Of a stretch of 64,000 nucleotides of DNA, positions 1 to 9,279 are shown piece by piece. Position 1 is the first letter of the stretch. Each line of letters opens with the position of its first letter. This DNA comes from Sphingomonas sp. JC676 (GTDB taxonomy: Bacteria; Pseudomonadota; Alphaproteobacteria; Sphingomonadales; Sphingomonadaceae): NCBI RefSeq assembly GCF_014489075.1, contig NZ_JACTGR010000002.1, positions 744,001 to 808,000 on the forward strand. Reading direction: 5' to 3'. The position numbers and the translations under genes are program-made. Under the pieces are notes generated by a model. It saw only the letters and a program-made list of their open reading frames with translations, was not told the DNA's origin and ran no database searches.

Positions 1-392
1 CCTATGGCCAGCTGGCGATCATCACGGCCATCGTCGCGACCGGCGCGGGCCTTCACGTCGCGGCCTACTTCATCGAGCACAAGGCGCATATTGGCGCGTT
101 GGCGACGATCCTGTGCGTTGCGCTGCCGGTCGGCATCTTCCTGGCCGTTGTCTACGCGCTCTACGCTTATTTGGTCCGTCGCTTCGACCCGTTCCACTTC
201 TGGCTACTGCTGGCGACGATGGCCGTGATCATCCTCGCCGTCGTTGCCGCGGCAAACGGCGTGGGCATGACGACCTGCCTCCTGATCGTGACGCTCGCGC
301 CTCTGGTGACCGTTATCGGCTACGAATTGCTCGGGCACCGCCACAAGCAAGAAGTGCTTGCCGAACAGGCGGTAGAGGATCCCAAGAGCTAG
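1..392 (+). CDS. LtrA-like membrane protein, C-terminal part
   Basis: The reading frame is already open at the window edge (first full codon at position 3) and ends in TAG at 390-392, so only the last ~130 residues are present. They form at least four hydrophobic segments with short polar turns and end in a charged tail. The pattern, including a GYELLGHRH end, resembles the low temperature requirement protein A (LtrA) family of multi-pass inner-membrane proteins, whose biochemical role is unknown. An internal ATG at 99 is an artificial start because the same frame reads through upstream of it. The family call rests on the C-terminus only. The 200 bases after it hold no gene; they contain the ribosome binding site of the next gene. 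Confidence 0.6.
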   Translation, partial: YGQLAIITAIVATGAGLHVAAYFIEHKAHIGALATILCVALPVGIFLAVVYALYAYLVRRFDPFHFWLLLATMAVIILAVVAAANGVGMTTCLLIVTLAPLVTVIGYELLGHRHKQEVLAEQAVEDPKS

Positions 393-592
393 GCACCGGA
401 TAAGGCCGTCCAGCTCGACGTCTCAGCTTCCAATGTAGGATTTGCCCTGCTTCAATGCGCAGATGGCTACCTCGCGACCCTATACTCCCGCGCACTCCGA
501 AGATCGGGTATGCTCTGGAACCTTCTTCATTGGTGGCGTGACTTTCGTCACCTTTGGAATAAGAGGTACGGCAGGAGCAGGAGAATCGCGAA

Positions 593-1753
593 ATGGCTGA
601 GTTCGACATCATCGTCTATGGCGCCACCGGGTTCACCGGCCGTCTGGTCGCCGAATATCTCGCCGCCCATTATTCCGATGTGAAATGGGCGATGGCCGGC
701 CGCTCGCTGACCAAGCTCCAACAGGTCCGAGACGAGATCGGCGCCCCCGCCGCCACGCCGTTGCTCACCGCCAATGCCGACGATCCCGCCGCCCTGAAGG
801 CGATGGTCGCCCGTGCCACGGTCGTCATCTCCACAGTCGGCCCCTATCAGCTCTATGGCGAGGCGTTGCTGGCGGCCTGTGCCGAGACCGGCACCGCCTA
901 TGTCGACCTGTGCGGCGAGCCCGCCTGGATGGCACAGATGATCCGCAAATATGAGGCGACCGCCAAGGCCAACGGCGCCCGCATCGTCTTCTCCTGCGGC
1001 TTCGATTCGATCCCCTTCGATCTTGGCGTATGGGCGGTCGAGGAGGAAGCGAGGAAGCGCTTCGGCAAGCCTGCGCCCCGCGTGAAGGGCCGCGTCCGTG
1101 CGATGAAGGGCACCTTCTCGGGCGGCACCTTCGCCAGCGGCAAGGCCTCGATGGCCGCGGCAGCCAAGGACCCGTCGATCCTCAAGCTGATGATCGATCC
1201 CTTCGCGCTCACCCCGGGTTTCGATGGCCCCCATCAGCCCAACGGCATGGTCCCGCACCATGACGAGGCGGTGGACGCCTGGGTCGCGCCCTTCATGATG
1301 GCGGTGATCAACACCAAGAATGTCCACCGCACCAATTTCCTGGCGGGCCAGCCTTACGGCGCCGAGTTCCAGTATGACGAGATGCTTGTCGTCCCCGGCC
1401 TGGGCGAGATCGGCAAGGCCGCGGCCGAGGCGATCGCCAAATTCAATCCGATGGCTGGCGACAAGGGCCCCGCGCCCGGCGAAGGCCCGAGCAAGGAAGA
1501 GCGCGAAACCGGCCATTACGACATCGCCTTCATCGCCGAGATGCCCGGCGAGCGTGTCACCGTCAGCGTCAAGGGTGACAAGGATCCCGGCTATGGCTCG
1601 ACCTGCAAGATGATCACGGAAAGCGCCCTCTGCCTGCTGCGCGACGTACCGACCGAGGGCAAGGGTGGCATCTGGACGCCCGGCGCGTTGATGGCCGAGC
1701 CGCTCAAGAAACGGCTCGAGGCGAATGCGGGGCTGACCTTCACGGTCGAATGA
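593..1753 (+). CDS. Saccharopine dehydrogenase-fold oxidoreductase (trans-acting enoyl reductase family)
   Basis: The 386-residue protein begins with a Rossmann NAD(P)-binding segment (IIVYGATGFTGRL, residues 6-18) typical of the saccharopine dehydrogenase-like NADP-binding domain. The full length, the lack of a signal peptide and the layout match the family annotated as trans-acting enoyl reductases, whose best known members reduce polyketide or lipid intermediates in mycobacteria. In proteobacteria the substrate is mostly unknown, so a lipid or acyl reductase role is inference. The start is supported by a good Shine-Dalgarno stretch (GGAGCAGGAG) ahead of ATG 593. It stands alone, convergent with the small gene on the other strand that ends 13 bases downstream. 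Confidence 0.75.
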   Translation: MAEFDIIVYGATGFTGRLVAEYLAAHYSDVKWAMAGRSLTKLQQVRDEIGAPAATPLLTANADDPAALKAMVARATVVISTVGPYQLYGEALLAACAETGTAYVDLCGEPAWMAQMIRKYEATAKANGARIVFSCGFDSIPFDLGVWAVEEEARKRFGKPAPRVKGRVRAMKGTFSGGTFASGKASMAAAAKDPSILKLMIDPFALTPGFDGPHQPNGMVPHHDEAVDAWVAPFMMAVINTKNVHRTNFLAGQPYGAEFQYDEMLVVPGLGEIGKAAAEAIAKFNPMAGDKGPAPGEGPSKEERETGHYDIAFIAEMPGERVTVSVKGDKDPGYGSTCKMITESALCLLRDVPTEGKGGIWTPGALMAEPLKKRLEANAGLTFTVE

Positions 1754-1765
1754 CGCACGGCGTCA

Positions 1766-2086
1766 TCACCGATAAAATAGCGCCCACGCCCAGACGAGGA
1801 CGAGCAACACGGTCGCGATGATCGGCAGAATGCGCCGGCCGCGGCGTTTCTTCGCAGCCTGATGGACGTCGAGGTCGAACCAGTAATGGCCGGGCACCTG
1901 CTGGCGGATGACGCCATCGGCACGGAGCTGGTCGAACTGGCGCAACTCGTCGGGCGTTTGCGGCGCGAACTCGATCGCCTTGTCCGGCTCGAATGCCTGC
2001 AGCGCGAAGAAATGGTCGGCGATACGCCGCCGTGCTCGCGCGGCGGAGGCCGCCGAGATCGGAACGACTTTGGTTTCCTCTGCCAT
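1766..2086 (-). CDS. Small C-terminally anchored membrane protein, unknown function
   Basis: This 106-residue protein has a polar, charged N-terminal part of about 80 residues, a basic patch (KKRRGRR, about residues 79-85) and a single hydrophobic segment of about 18 residues at the very C-terminus, so it is probably tail-anchored with its bulk in the cytoplasm. No known domain is recognised. It follows ribonuclease R on the same strand after 21 bases, so the two are likely co-transcribed; whether it works with RNase R is unknown. Confidence 0.6.
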   Translation of the reverse strand: MAEETKVVPISAASAARARRRIADHFFALQAFEPDKAIEFAPQTPDELRQFDQLRADGVIRQQVPGHYWFDLDVHQAAKKRRGRRILPIIATVLLVLVWAWALFYR

Positions 2087-2107
2087 CTGTCGATCGCCGC
2101 TTCCGCC

Positions 2108-4387
2108 TTAGCGCTTCCGGCCCTGGTGGCGGATGTTCGCCGGGCGGCCACGATGCTTGATGACGCGCTTGGGCCCGCTTTTGCCGCGGCGCTCATCGCC
2201 TCCGCCCGCCGAACCTTTGCCGTCGGGCAGTTCATAGCGCAGCGCGCCCGAGATCGGGTTCGCCTCGACGAGCCGCAGCGGCAGCCTTTGGCCCAATGAG
2301 AATGCCTGGCCGCTATCCTCGCCGATCAGCTTGTGGCTGGTCTCGTCATAGCGGAAATATTCGGTGCCCAGATCGCGTACCGGAACCAGCCCGTCGCCGC
2401 CAATGCCTTCGATCGTCGCAAAGAAGCCGAAATTCTGGACGCCGGTAATCCGCGCTTCCATCACCTCGCCGACATGGTTGGCGAGATAGGCGGCGACATA
2501 GCGATCGATCGTCTCGCGCTCGGCCTCCATCGCGCGGCGTTCGAGCTGGCTGATGCTCTCGCCGATCCGCTCCATCGATCCCGCCTCTTCGGGGGTGAGC
2601 CCGCCAGGTCCGAGCTTATAGGCTTCGACCAGCGAGCGGTGGACGATCAGGTCCGAATAACGCCGGATCGGCGAGGTGAAGTGCGCATAGCTGCCCAGCG
2701 ACAGCCCGAAATGGCCCGCATTCTGCGGCCCGTAATAGGCCTGGGTCTGCGTCCGCAGCACCTGCGTCATCACCTCGGCGCGGAACTCGGCCTCGGCGAT
2801 CTTGCCGAGGATGTGGTTGAAGGTCGCCGGGCGGATCACCTGGCCCAGCGCGAGTTCGAGGTCGAAGGTCTTGAGGTAATCCTTGAGCGCGACCAGTTTC
2901 TCGCGGCTCGGCGGCTCGTGGATGCGGTACATGACGGGGGCCTTCTTGGCCTCCAGCGCCTTGGCCGCGGCGACGTTCGCCGCGATCATGTAATCCTCGA
3001 TCAGCTTGTGCGCATCGAGCCGCTCGCGCGGCGCGACCGAGAGGATGCGCCCCATCTCGTCGAGCATGATCCGCCGCTCGGGCAGGTCGAGATCGAGCGG
3101 CTCGCGCTTCTCGCGCGCCTTGTTGAGCGCCTTCCAGCAGTCCCAGAGCGGCTTGAGCGCAGCTTCGATCGCGGCATGCCGCTCCGTCCCCGGACGCAGC
3201 GTTTCGTCGAGCATCGGACGCTCCGAACCCGGCCCGTCGATGATCGTCTGCGCGTCCTCATAGGCAATGTTCGCCGCGATGCTCACCACCGCGCGCGTGA
3301 AGCGCCAGTTCTTGAGCTCGCCATTCTTGCCCACCTGCAGATGGCAGGCGAGCGCCGCGCGGTCCTCGCCTTCCTTAAGCGAGCAGACTTCCGCCGAGAG
3401 AATCTCCGGCAGCATCGGCACTACGCGATCGGGGAAATAGACCGAATTGCCACGCTTGCGTGCCTCGCGGTCGATGATCGAACCGGGGCGGACGTAGAAA
3501 GAGACATCGGCGATCGCGACAACGGCCTTCCAGCCGCCTTCGTTCTTGGGATCGTCGTCGGGCGTGGCCCAGACGGCATCGTCATGGTCGCGCGCGTCCG
3601 AGGGGTCGATCGCGACGATCGGCAGATGCCGCAGATCCTCGCGCTTGCCGAGATCCAGCCTGGAGACGCGCTCGGCCTCCTGAATCAGTTCGTCGGAGAA
3701 GACGTCGGGAATCGAATGGCGGTGGATTGCGATCAGCGAGAAGCTACGCGGCGCGAAGGGATCGCCCAATCGCTCGGTGACCCGCGCAAAAATCCGCGGC
3801 GGCCGCCCGGCCTTTTCGGCGAGTACCAGGTCGCCCGGCTCGGCGCCGGCGCGGTCCGAGATCGGATAGCTGTGGCGCTCCTTCTTCTCGACGCCCTGGA
3901 GATAGAGCCGCCCGCCCTCCTCGCGCACCACGCCGAGCATCTGCTCCTCGCCGCGCGCGAGCTTCTTCATCGGATGCGCGATCCAGCCGTTGCCGGCCTC
4001 CTCGGTGCGGGCGAGAATGCGGTCGCCCGGCCCCAGCGCATCGCGCTTGCCGCGTTCGCGGACGCGCAGGCGCGGTACCGGAATACCCTCCGCCTCCCAG
4101 CGCTCGGGCACGGCCCAGACGGTGTCGCCGTCCGCGTCGGTGACGCGCAGCACGGTGACCTTGGGCAGTCCACCCATCTTGTGGAAGGCGCGACCCGGGG
4201 CGCTGTCGATCAGCCCCTCGTCGCTCATATCCTTGAGCAGCGATTTGAGGGCGATCTTGTCCTGCGCGTGCAGCCCGAACGCCTTGGCGATCTCGCGCTT
4301 GCCCGCCGGAGTCTCTGAATTTGAAATGAAATCTAGGATTTGCTGCCGCGTGGGCAGCCCGGCCGTTTTGGTTTTTGGTTTTGTCAT
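2108..4387 (-). CDS. rnr: Ribonuclease R
   Basis: This 759-residue protein is a processive 3'-5' exoribonuclease of the RNB family that degrades structured RNA in the cytoplasm. The domain order is clear: an N-terminal winged-helix-like region (about residues 10-60), cold-shock-like OB domains, the RNB catalytic core with the acidic cluster in AIDPSDARDHDDAVW (about residues 260-275), and a C-terminal S1 domain (VMEARITGVQNFGFFA, about residues 640-655) followed by a basic tail rich in K, R and G. Length fits alphaproteobacterial RNase R. The start ATG at 4387 gives a lysine-rich N-terminus. A long open frame on the opposite strand (2333-4318) is a compositional shadow. Confidence 0.95.
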   Translation of the reverse strand: MTKPKTKTAGLPTRQQILDFISNSETPAGKREIAKAFGLHAQDKIALKSLLKDMSDEGLIDSAPGRAFHKMGGLPKVTVLRVTDADGDTVWAVPERWEAEGIPVPRLRVRERGKRDALGPGDRILARTEEAGNGWIAHPMKKLARGEEQMLGVVREEGGRLYLQGVEKKERHSYPISDRAGAEPGDLVLAEKAGRPPRIFARVTERLGDPFAPRSFSLIAIHRHSIPDVFSDELIQEAERVSRLDLGKREDLRHLPIVAIDPSDARDHDDAVWATPDDDPKNEGGWKAVVAIADVSFYVRPGSIIDREARKRGNSVYFPDRVVPMLPEILSAEVCSLKEGEDRAALACHLQVGKNGELKNWRFTRAVVSIAANIAYEDAQTIIDGPGSERPMLDETLRPGTERHAAIEAALKPLWDCWKALNKAREKREPLDLDLPERRIMLDEMGRILSVAPRERLDAHKLIEDYMIAANVAAAKALEAKKAPVMYRIHEPPSREKLVALKDYLKTFDLELALGQVIRPATFNHILGKIAEAEFRAEVMTQVLRTQTQAYYGPQNAGHFGLSLGSYAHFTSPIRRYSDLIVHRSLVEAYKLGPGGLTPEEAGSMERIGESISQLERRAMEAERETIDRYVAAYLANHVGEVMEARITGVQNFGFFATIEGIGGDGLVPVRDLGTEYFRYDETSHKLIGEDSGQAFSLGQRLPLRLVEANPISGALRYELPDGKGSAGGGDERRGKSGPKRVIKHRGRPANIRHQGRKR

Positions 4388-4470
4388 TGGCTTCGAAGAT
4401 AGGGATTATCTGCGGAGACGTCACCCCATTGGCTGGACTTGGCCGCCTCGCATGCCCAATCTGAGCATCA

Positions 4471-5922
4471 ATGACCTATGACCTGCTGATCGTCGGTGGT
4501 GGCATCAACGGCTGTGCGATCGCGCGCGAGGCCTCGCTGAACGGTCTCAAGGCGCTACTGGTCGAGAAGGACGATCTCGCCAGTCACACCTCCTCGGCTT
4601 CGACCAAGCTCATCCATGGCGGCCTGCGCTATCTTGAAACCTATGAGTTCCGCCTGGTGCGCGAGGCACTGCACGAACGCGAACGCCTGTTGCTGGCCGC
4701 GCCGCACCTGATCCGCCCGATGACCTTCGTCCTGCCGCACGCGCATTCGGTGCGCCCATGGTGGATGGTGCGCCTGGGCCTGCATCTCTACGATCTGCTC
4801 TCGGGAAAATCCTCGCTCCCCCGTTCGCGCAGCCTCCGCAGGCAGGACACCGCCTTCACCGATCCGCTCAAGGCCGATCATTCGGGGTTCGTCTATTCGG
4901 ACGCCTGGGTCGACGACGCCCGGCTGACGCTGGCCAACGCGGTCGACGCGGCGGCGCACGACGCGGAAATCGCAACGCGAACCGAATTGCTCTCGGCACG
5001 CCGCGAAGGAGAAATATGGCGCGCCGAACTGTCGGACGGCCGCACCGTCGAGGCGCGTGGGCTCGTCAATGCTGCCGGCCCCTGGGTGCGAACGCTACTC
5101 AATAGCCTGGATGTCACAAGCAATTCGCAGGTCCGGCTGGTCAAGGGCAGTCATATCGTCGTGCCGCGATTGTTCGAGGGCGACCATGCCTATATCCTCC
5201 AGCAGCCCGACCGTCGCATCGTCTTCGCGATCCCCTATGAGGGCGAATTCACCGAGATCGGCACTACGGATATTGCAGTTGACCGGCCCGAGGATGCGGT
5301 CTGCTCCGACGAGGAGCGGCAATATCTCTGCGATGCGGTGAACCGCTATTTCTCGCGCCAGGTGACGCCCGCGGACATCGTCTGGGACTGGTCCGGCGTC
5401 CGTCCGCTGCATGACGACGGCGCCACCGAGGCGCAGTCGGTGACGCGCGACTATTTCCTCGAACTCGATACGGACGGCGCCCCGCTGCTGTCGGTTTTCG
5501 GCGGCAAGATCACCACCGCGCGGGCGCTGGCCGAGGAGGCGCTGGAGGAGATTGGCCCGCTGCTGGGCATCGAGCCGCGTCCCAAGACCCGCGCCCGCGT
5601 CTTCCCCGGCGGCGCGATCGCCGGCTTTGACCATTATCTCGCCCAGGTTCGTGCCCGCTGGCCATTCCTGGGCGATGTCCGTTCGCGGCGCATGGCGCAC
5701 GCCTATGGCGCGTCGCTCGGCGAGATGCTGCGCGACGTGCATGACGAAGCCGGGATGGGCGCCGATCTGGGCGCGGGTCTGACCGAGATCGAGGCCCGCT
5801 GGATGCGCGACCATGAATGGGCCCGCGCTGCAGAGGACGTGTTGTGGCGGCGGAGCAAGCTCGGGCTGCACGCTGCAGACGGAATGGCAGCGCGGGTCGA
5901 TGCGGCGTTGTCTGCCGCCTAA
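4471..5922 (+). CDS. glpD: Glycerol-3-phosphate dehydrogenase (FAD-dependent)
   Basis: This 483-residue protein oxidises sn-glycerol 3-phosphate to dihydroxyacetone phosphate at the inner membrane and passes electrons to quinone. The N-terminal FAD dinucleotide-binding motif (LLIVGGGINGCAIARE, residues 5-20) and the family signature GGLRYLETYEFRLVREAL (about residues 50-67) are plain. The C-terminal domain typical of GlpD/GlpA follows (about residues 380-480). No glpF or glpK is adjacent, so it is a single gene here. It is transcribed away from rnr, and a strong hairpin terminator lies directly after the stop codon. Confidence 0.95.
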   Translation: MTYDLLIVGGGINGCAIAREASLNGLKALLVEKDDLASHTSSASTKLIHGGLRYLETYEFRLVREALHERERLLLAAPHLIRPMTFVLPHAHSVRPWWMVRLGLHLYDLLSGKSSLPRSRSLRRQDTAFTDPLKADHSGFVYSDAWVDDARLTLANAVDAAAHDAEIATRTELLSARREGEIWRAELSDGRTVEARGLVNAAGPWVRTLLNSLDVTSNSQVRLVKGSHIVVPRLFEGDHAYILQQPDRRIVFAIPYEGEFTEIGTTDIAVDRPEDAVCSDEERQYLCDAVNRYFSRQVTPADIVWDWSGVRPLHDDGATEAQSVTRDYFLELDTDGAPLLSVFGGKITTARALAEEALEEIGPLLGIEPRPKTRARVFPGGAIAGFDHYLAQVRARWPFLGDVRSRRMAHAYGASLGEMLRDVHDEAGMGADLGAGLTEIEARWMRDHEWARAAEDVLWRRSKLGLHAADGMAARVDAALSAA

Positions 5923-5928
5923 CCCGGA

Positions 5929-5970
5929 CACGAAAACGCCGCCGGCGGTGAGGCCGGCGGCGTTTTCGTG
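5929..5970. terminator. Bidirectional hairpin terminator between glpD and the PEP-CTERM gene
   Basis: A perfect 18-bp inverted repeat (arms 5929-5946 and 5953-5970, loop GGTGAG) has a GC-rich inner stem and AAAA/TTTT runs towards the outside of the stem. It sits between the convergent glpD and the PEP-CTERM gene and can end transcription from both sides. Confidence 0.85.
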
Positions 5971-5979
5971 CGTCGCTAT

Positions 5980-6612
5980 TCAGGCGAAGCTGACCGAGGT
6001 CCGGATGCGGCGGCGGCGCATCATGCCACCTGCTGCACCCACGCCCAGGACCATCATCGCCCAGGTCGATGCTTCCGGCACGCCGCGGACGGCGAAGTTG
6101 GCGACTTCGAACGCATCCTGCGACGGGACGTTCGAGAAGCTGATCGACTTGATATATTCGCCGACGCCCAGCGCCTGGAACTGCACGTACTGCGAGAAGG
6201 ACTGGTTGCCGTTGGTCACGGAGAAGCCCAGGCCCGAAGCGGTGAAGCTCGCGACATTGCCGAGCGACGAGGTGATCGTCAGCGCATTATACGTGTCCGG
6301 CGAGCCCCAGAGGAAGCTCACCCAACCGGTGCCCGGCGTGAACGTCAGCGTTGCGGTCGAACCCGAGGTCGGGCCGGCGGCTAGGAACGTGTTGCCATAG
6401 ATGCCGCCTGCAGGAATGTCCGCAAAGGGCTGATCCGCCGTATAGATCGTGCCGCCCGAGAGCGTTGCGATCGATCCGCCGCCAAGGCCAGCCGCCGAAA
6501 GGCTGACGAACGGGTCGGCACCGCCGCCGAGCGAACCCGAGATCTGCGCCTGCGCACTGGTGGACGCGAGAAGCGCCGCGACCGATGCGGTCATCAAAGT
6601 GGTGATCTTCAT
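5980..6612 (-). CDS. PEPxxWA-CTERM type secreted protein
   Basis: The protein starts at ATG 6612, which has a GGAGGAAACC ribosome binding site; a more distal start (6639) lacks one. Residues 1-23 form a Sec signal peptide ending at AQA. The middle is a glycine-, serine- and threonine-rich beta-type region. The C-terminus has the tripartite sorting signal: a VPEASTWAMM motif, a hydrophobic stretch (VLGVGAAGGMM) and an RRRR cluster, as in exosortase substrates of sphingomonads. Such proteins are cut by an exosortase after export; a candidate enzyme is encoded at 33087-33977. The proline-glutamate-proline is changed to PEA, a common variant. The specific function is unknown. Confidence 0.85.
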   Translation of the reverse strand: MKITTLMTASVAALLASTSAQAQISGSLGGGADPFVSLSAAGLGGGSIATLSGGTIYTADQPFADIPAGGIYGNTFLAAGPTSGSTATLTFTPGTGWVSFLWGSPDTYNALTITSSLGNVASFTASGLGFSVTNGNQSFSQYVQFQALGVGEYIKSISFSNVPSQDAFEVANFAVRGVPEASTWAMMVLGVGAAGGMMRRRRIRTSVSFA

Positions 6613-6999
6613 GGTTTCCTCCCAAAAATCCGGGGGCACGAACCCACATCTGCTCCCAGTCCCGTCACGGCCTTTGTATCAATTTGTCGCAACGTCGAAA
6701 TATGCCGATTCATGCATGTACCAAGTTGAGACGATAACCAGATCCCGCCGCTGGCAGCAAAATCGAGACCTACCCAACCGATGTTTGCGACCTCAGGAAA
6801 GCCGACCAGCTTTTATCAATGGAATCAGAATAATCTGGCGGCATGCTCTTAAAGATAGTCCTGGCGTGGACTAGTCGCCCCCCAATATGAAAGGCATCGG
6901 TGATTAGGACCAACCAACGGCTATACGGCGATCCTCAATGAGAGCTTGTGCCGTAACGGGATCGCGATTCAGCCGAGATCGCGCCGGCACCCGGCCCGG
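6613..6999. other. Gene-free stretch
   Basis: No supported gene, RNA or repeat was seen. The part next to 6612 is the leader of the PEP-CTERM gene. The rest has lower GC content than its surroundings and no clear hairpin. Confidence 0.5.
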
Positions 7000-7617
7000 C
7001 TACCAGCGATAGTTGAAGCTCACGCTGATCCGCTTGCCCTTGCCGTTGCCCGGCGGAACCTCGTGCCGCATCCAGCTTTCCCAGAGCAGCACCGTCCCCG
7101 GCTCTGGCGACACTTCGACGAAGCTGCGCAGCATCTCGGGCGCGTCGGCATGGCGCGGCGGCGCCGCCATCATCATCGCCAGCCGCGGATCCTCGAGCCG
7201 CAACCCGCGCGAACCGGGCGGCAGCGCGATATAGACGGTGCCAGAAACGACGCTGTGCGGATGCAGATGCCCGCTATGCCCGCCCTTGCCGTCGAGCACG
7301 TTCGCCCAGAGGCTGTCGAGCTTGAGCTTCTTGCCCGCCAGATCGAAGCCGCACGCCTCGGCGAAGCGCGCGACATGCCTGTCGAGCAGTCGCTTGAGAT
7401 CCGCGAATGCCGGATCGCGGATCGGCAGGTCGTTGAGCGAGGCATAGGAAGTATAGCCGCGATAGCCATGCTCCCTGGCCCAGCGCCGCCCTGCCCCGTC
7501 ATCCTCGGCAAGCTGAAGGCATGATGCTTCGAGCTCCGCGACCAGCGCGTCGTCACCCAACGCTTCCTGATAGAGCAAAGAGGCGAACAGCGTCCGCACG
7601 GGCGCGGGCGTGCTCAA
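7000..7617 (-). CDS. TIGR02466-type putative 2OG-Fe(II) oxygenase
   Basis: About 205 residues. The C-terminal half has the pattern of the TIGR02466 family, related to Fe(II)/2-oxoglutarate oxygenases: HLHPHSVVSGTVYI, LEDPR, MRHEVPPG and RISVSFNY, which supply plausible iron ligands (His, Asp, His) and a cosubstrate-binding Arg. The substrate is unknown. No ATG is available near the right place. The best start is TTG at 7617, which overlaps the TGA stop of proS, so translation is probably coupled; GTG 7599 is an alternative. A longer reading to 7779 would run inside proS in another frame and is not credible. Confidence 0.7.
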   Translation of the reverse strand: MSTPAPVRTLFASLLYQEALGDDALVAELEASCLQLAEDDGAGRRWAREHGYRGYTSYASLNDLPIRDPAFADLKRLLDRHVARFAEACGFDLAGKKLKLDSLWANVLDGKGGHSGHLHPHSVVSGTVYIALPPGSRGLRLEDPRLAMMMAAPPRHADAPEMLRSFVEVSPEPGTVLLWESWMRHEVPPGNGKGKRISVSFNYRW

Positions 7618-9140
7618 TAGGCCCGCGCGATCAGGATGCGCTCGACCGCGGGCCTGCCGGTGAAGATGCACGCGCCCTCTGCCGCAGCCGCGCCCTCGGG
7701 CACGTTGCGGAAGGTGAGCTTGAGCGCCTTCAGCCGCTCGACCACCGCGTCCAGCTCGGCACCGGTCGGCTTGGCCCAATTGACTTCGACCCAGCCTGGC
7801 TTGTCGCCATCGAAAGCCTTCTCCAGCGCTGCAAAGTCGGTGACGTCGCGTCGGATATTGGCATCCATCCGCTCGCGCGCCTGGGCGTGCAGCGTCTGCT
7901 GGATGCTTTCCAGCACCGCCGTCGTCTCATCGACGAACTGTGCGCGCGGCAGGATCGCGCTGTCGAGCTTGCCGTCCTCGCGATAGAGCCGGTCGCGGCG
8001 GATCACCGAGACGTTTGCGCCGGCGACATCGCGGCCGCCCACCTCGACGATGATCGGCGCGCCCTTCTTCACCCAACCCCAGCGCTTGGTCGCGGCCTTG
8101 GCCGGCTTCAGGTCGAGCAGCGCCCGCACCGGCTCACCGAACACGCTGAAATGCGCCAGTTCCTGCTGCAGCGTCTTGCAATAGTCGACGATCTCCGAAT
8201 CCTCCGGTTGGTCGCGCAGCATCGGCACGATCACGATTTGCCACGGCGCGACGCGCGGCGGCACGCGCAGCCCGTCATCGTCGCCATGCACCATGATTAC
8301 GCCGCCGATCATGCGCGTGGAGACGCCCCAGCTCGTTGTCTGTGCCAGCTCCTGCTGGCCTTCCGAGTTCTGGAACTTAATGTTCTGCGCCTGGCTGAAG
8401 GTCGTGCCCAGGAAGTGCGAGGTGCCCGCCTGGAGCGCCTTGCCGTCCTGCATCATCGCTTCGATCGAATAGGTCGAGACCGCGCCCGGGAAGCGCTCAT
8501 TTTCCGGCTTCTCGCCCGCGACCACCGGCATCGCCAGGCAATCTTCGGCGAAGCTGCGATAGACCTCCAGCATCTTGAGCGTCTCTTCGCGCGCTTCGGC
8601 CTCGCTGGCGTGCGCGGTATGCCCCTCCTGCCACAGGAACTCGCTGGTGCGCAGGAACATGCGGGTGCGCATCTCCCAGCGGACGACATTGGCCCATTGG
8701 TTGATGAGAACAGGCAGGTCGCGCCACGATTGCACCCAGCGCGAGAAGGCCGCGCCGATCACCGTCTCCGAAGTCGGCCGCACCACCAGCGGCTCTTCGA
8801 GCTTCGCCTCGGGATCGACCACCAGCTTGCCGTTCACCGATTTCAGCCGGTGATGCGTGACGACCGCCATTTCCTTGGCGAAGCCCTCCACATGCTCGGC
8901 TTCCTTCTCGAAATAGGAGAGCGGAATGAAGAGCGGGAAATAGCAATTCTCGTGCCCGGTCGCCTTGATGCGGTCGTCGAGCAGGCGCTGGATGCGCTCC
9001 CAGATGCCATATCCCCAGGGCCGTATCACCATGCATCCGCGCACGCCACTTTCCTCGGCCATATCGGCCTCGGAAATGACGGTTTGGTACCAGGCGGCGA
9101 AATCCGCTTCGCGGGTGACGTTAAGAGCGTGCTTGATCAT
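7614..9140 (-). CDS. proS: Proline--tRNA ligase, eukaryote/archaea-like type
   Basis: This 508-residue class II aminoacyl-tRNA synthetase charges tRNA-Pro. Class II motif 2 is visible in LINQWANVVRWEMRTRMF (about residues 170-187), preceded by VRPTSETVIG. The length and the absence of the YbaK-like editing insertion place it in the shorter ProS type also found in other alphaproteobacteria, rather than the ~570-residue E. coli type. The C-terminal part carries the anticodon-binding domain and ends with the hydrophobic/tyrosine tail typical of that type. It begins at ATG 9140 and overlaps the next gene by the TTGA junction. Confidence 0.93.
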   Translation of the reverse strand: MIKHALNVTREADFAAWYQTVISEADMAEESGVRGCMVIRPWGYGIWERIQRLLDDRIKATGHENCYFPLFIPLSYFEKEAEHVEGFAKEMAVVTHHRLKSVNGKLVVDPEAKLEEPLVVRPTSETVIGAAFSRWVQSWRDLPVLINQWANVVRWEMRTRMFLRTSEFLWQEGHTAHASEAEAREETLKMLEVYRSFAEDCLAMPVVAGEKPENERFPGAVSTYSIEAMMQDGKALQAGTSHFLGTTFSQAQNIKFQNSEGQQELAQTTSWGVSTRMIGGVIMVHGDDDGLRVPPRVAPWQIVIVPMLRDQPEDSEIVDYCKTLQQELAHFSVFGEPVRALLDLKPAKAATKRWGWVKKGAPIIVEVGGRDVAGANVSVIRRDRLYREDGKLDSAILPRAQFVDETTAVLESIQQTLHAQARERMDANIRRDVTDFAALEKAFDGDKPGWVEVNWAKPTGAELDAVVERLKALKLTFRNVPEGAAAAEGACIFTGRPAVERILIARAY

Positions 9141-9279
9141 GGTCGCGCCGATTAGCGACTAAGCCGCCCGACGGGAAGACCAAGGGCACATTGAGCCGCA
9201 CCGCGCTTGCATTGTCACGATTTCCTCAGAAAGAGGGGTCTAGTCGTTCACACATACCGAACCTGTTCCGGAGCCTTTG

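Noticed and set aside
2333..4318. Open frame of 661 codons on the plus strand opposite rnr
   Set aside because: It is fully antisense to a clear ribonuclease R, is rich in R, D, L and A as expected of a GC-rich shadow frame, and shows no domain.
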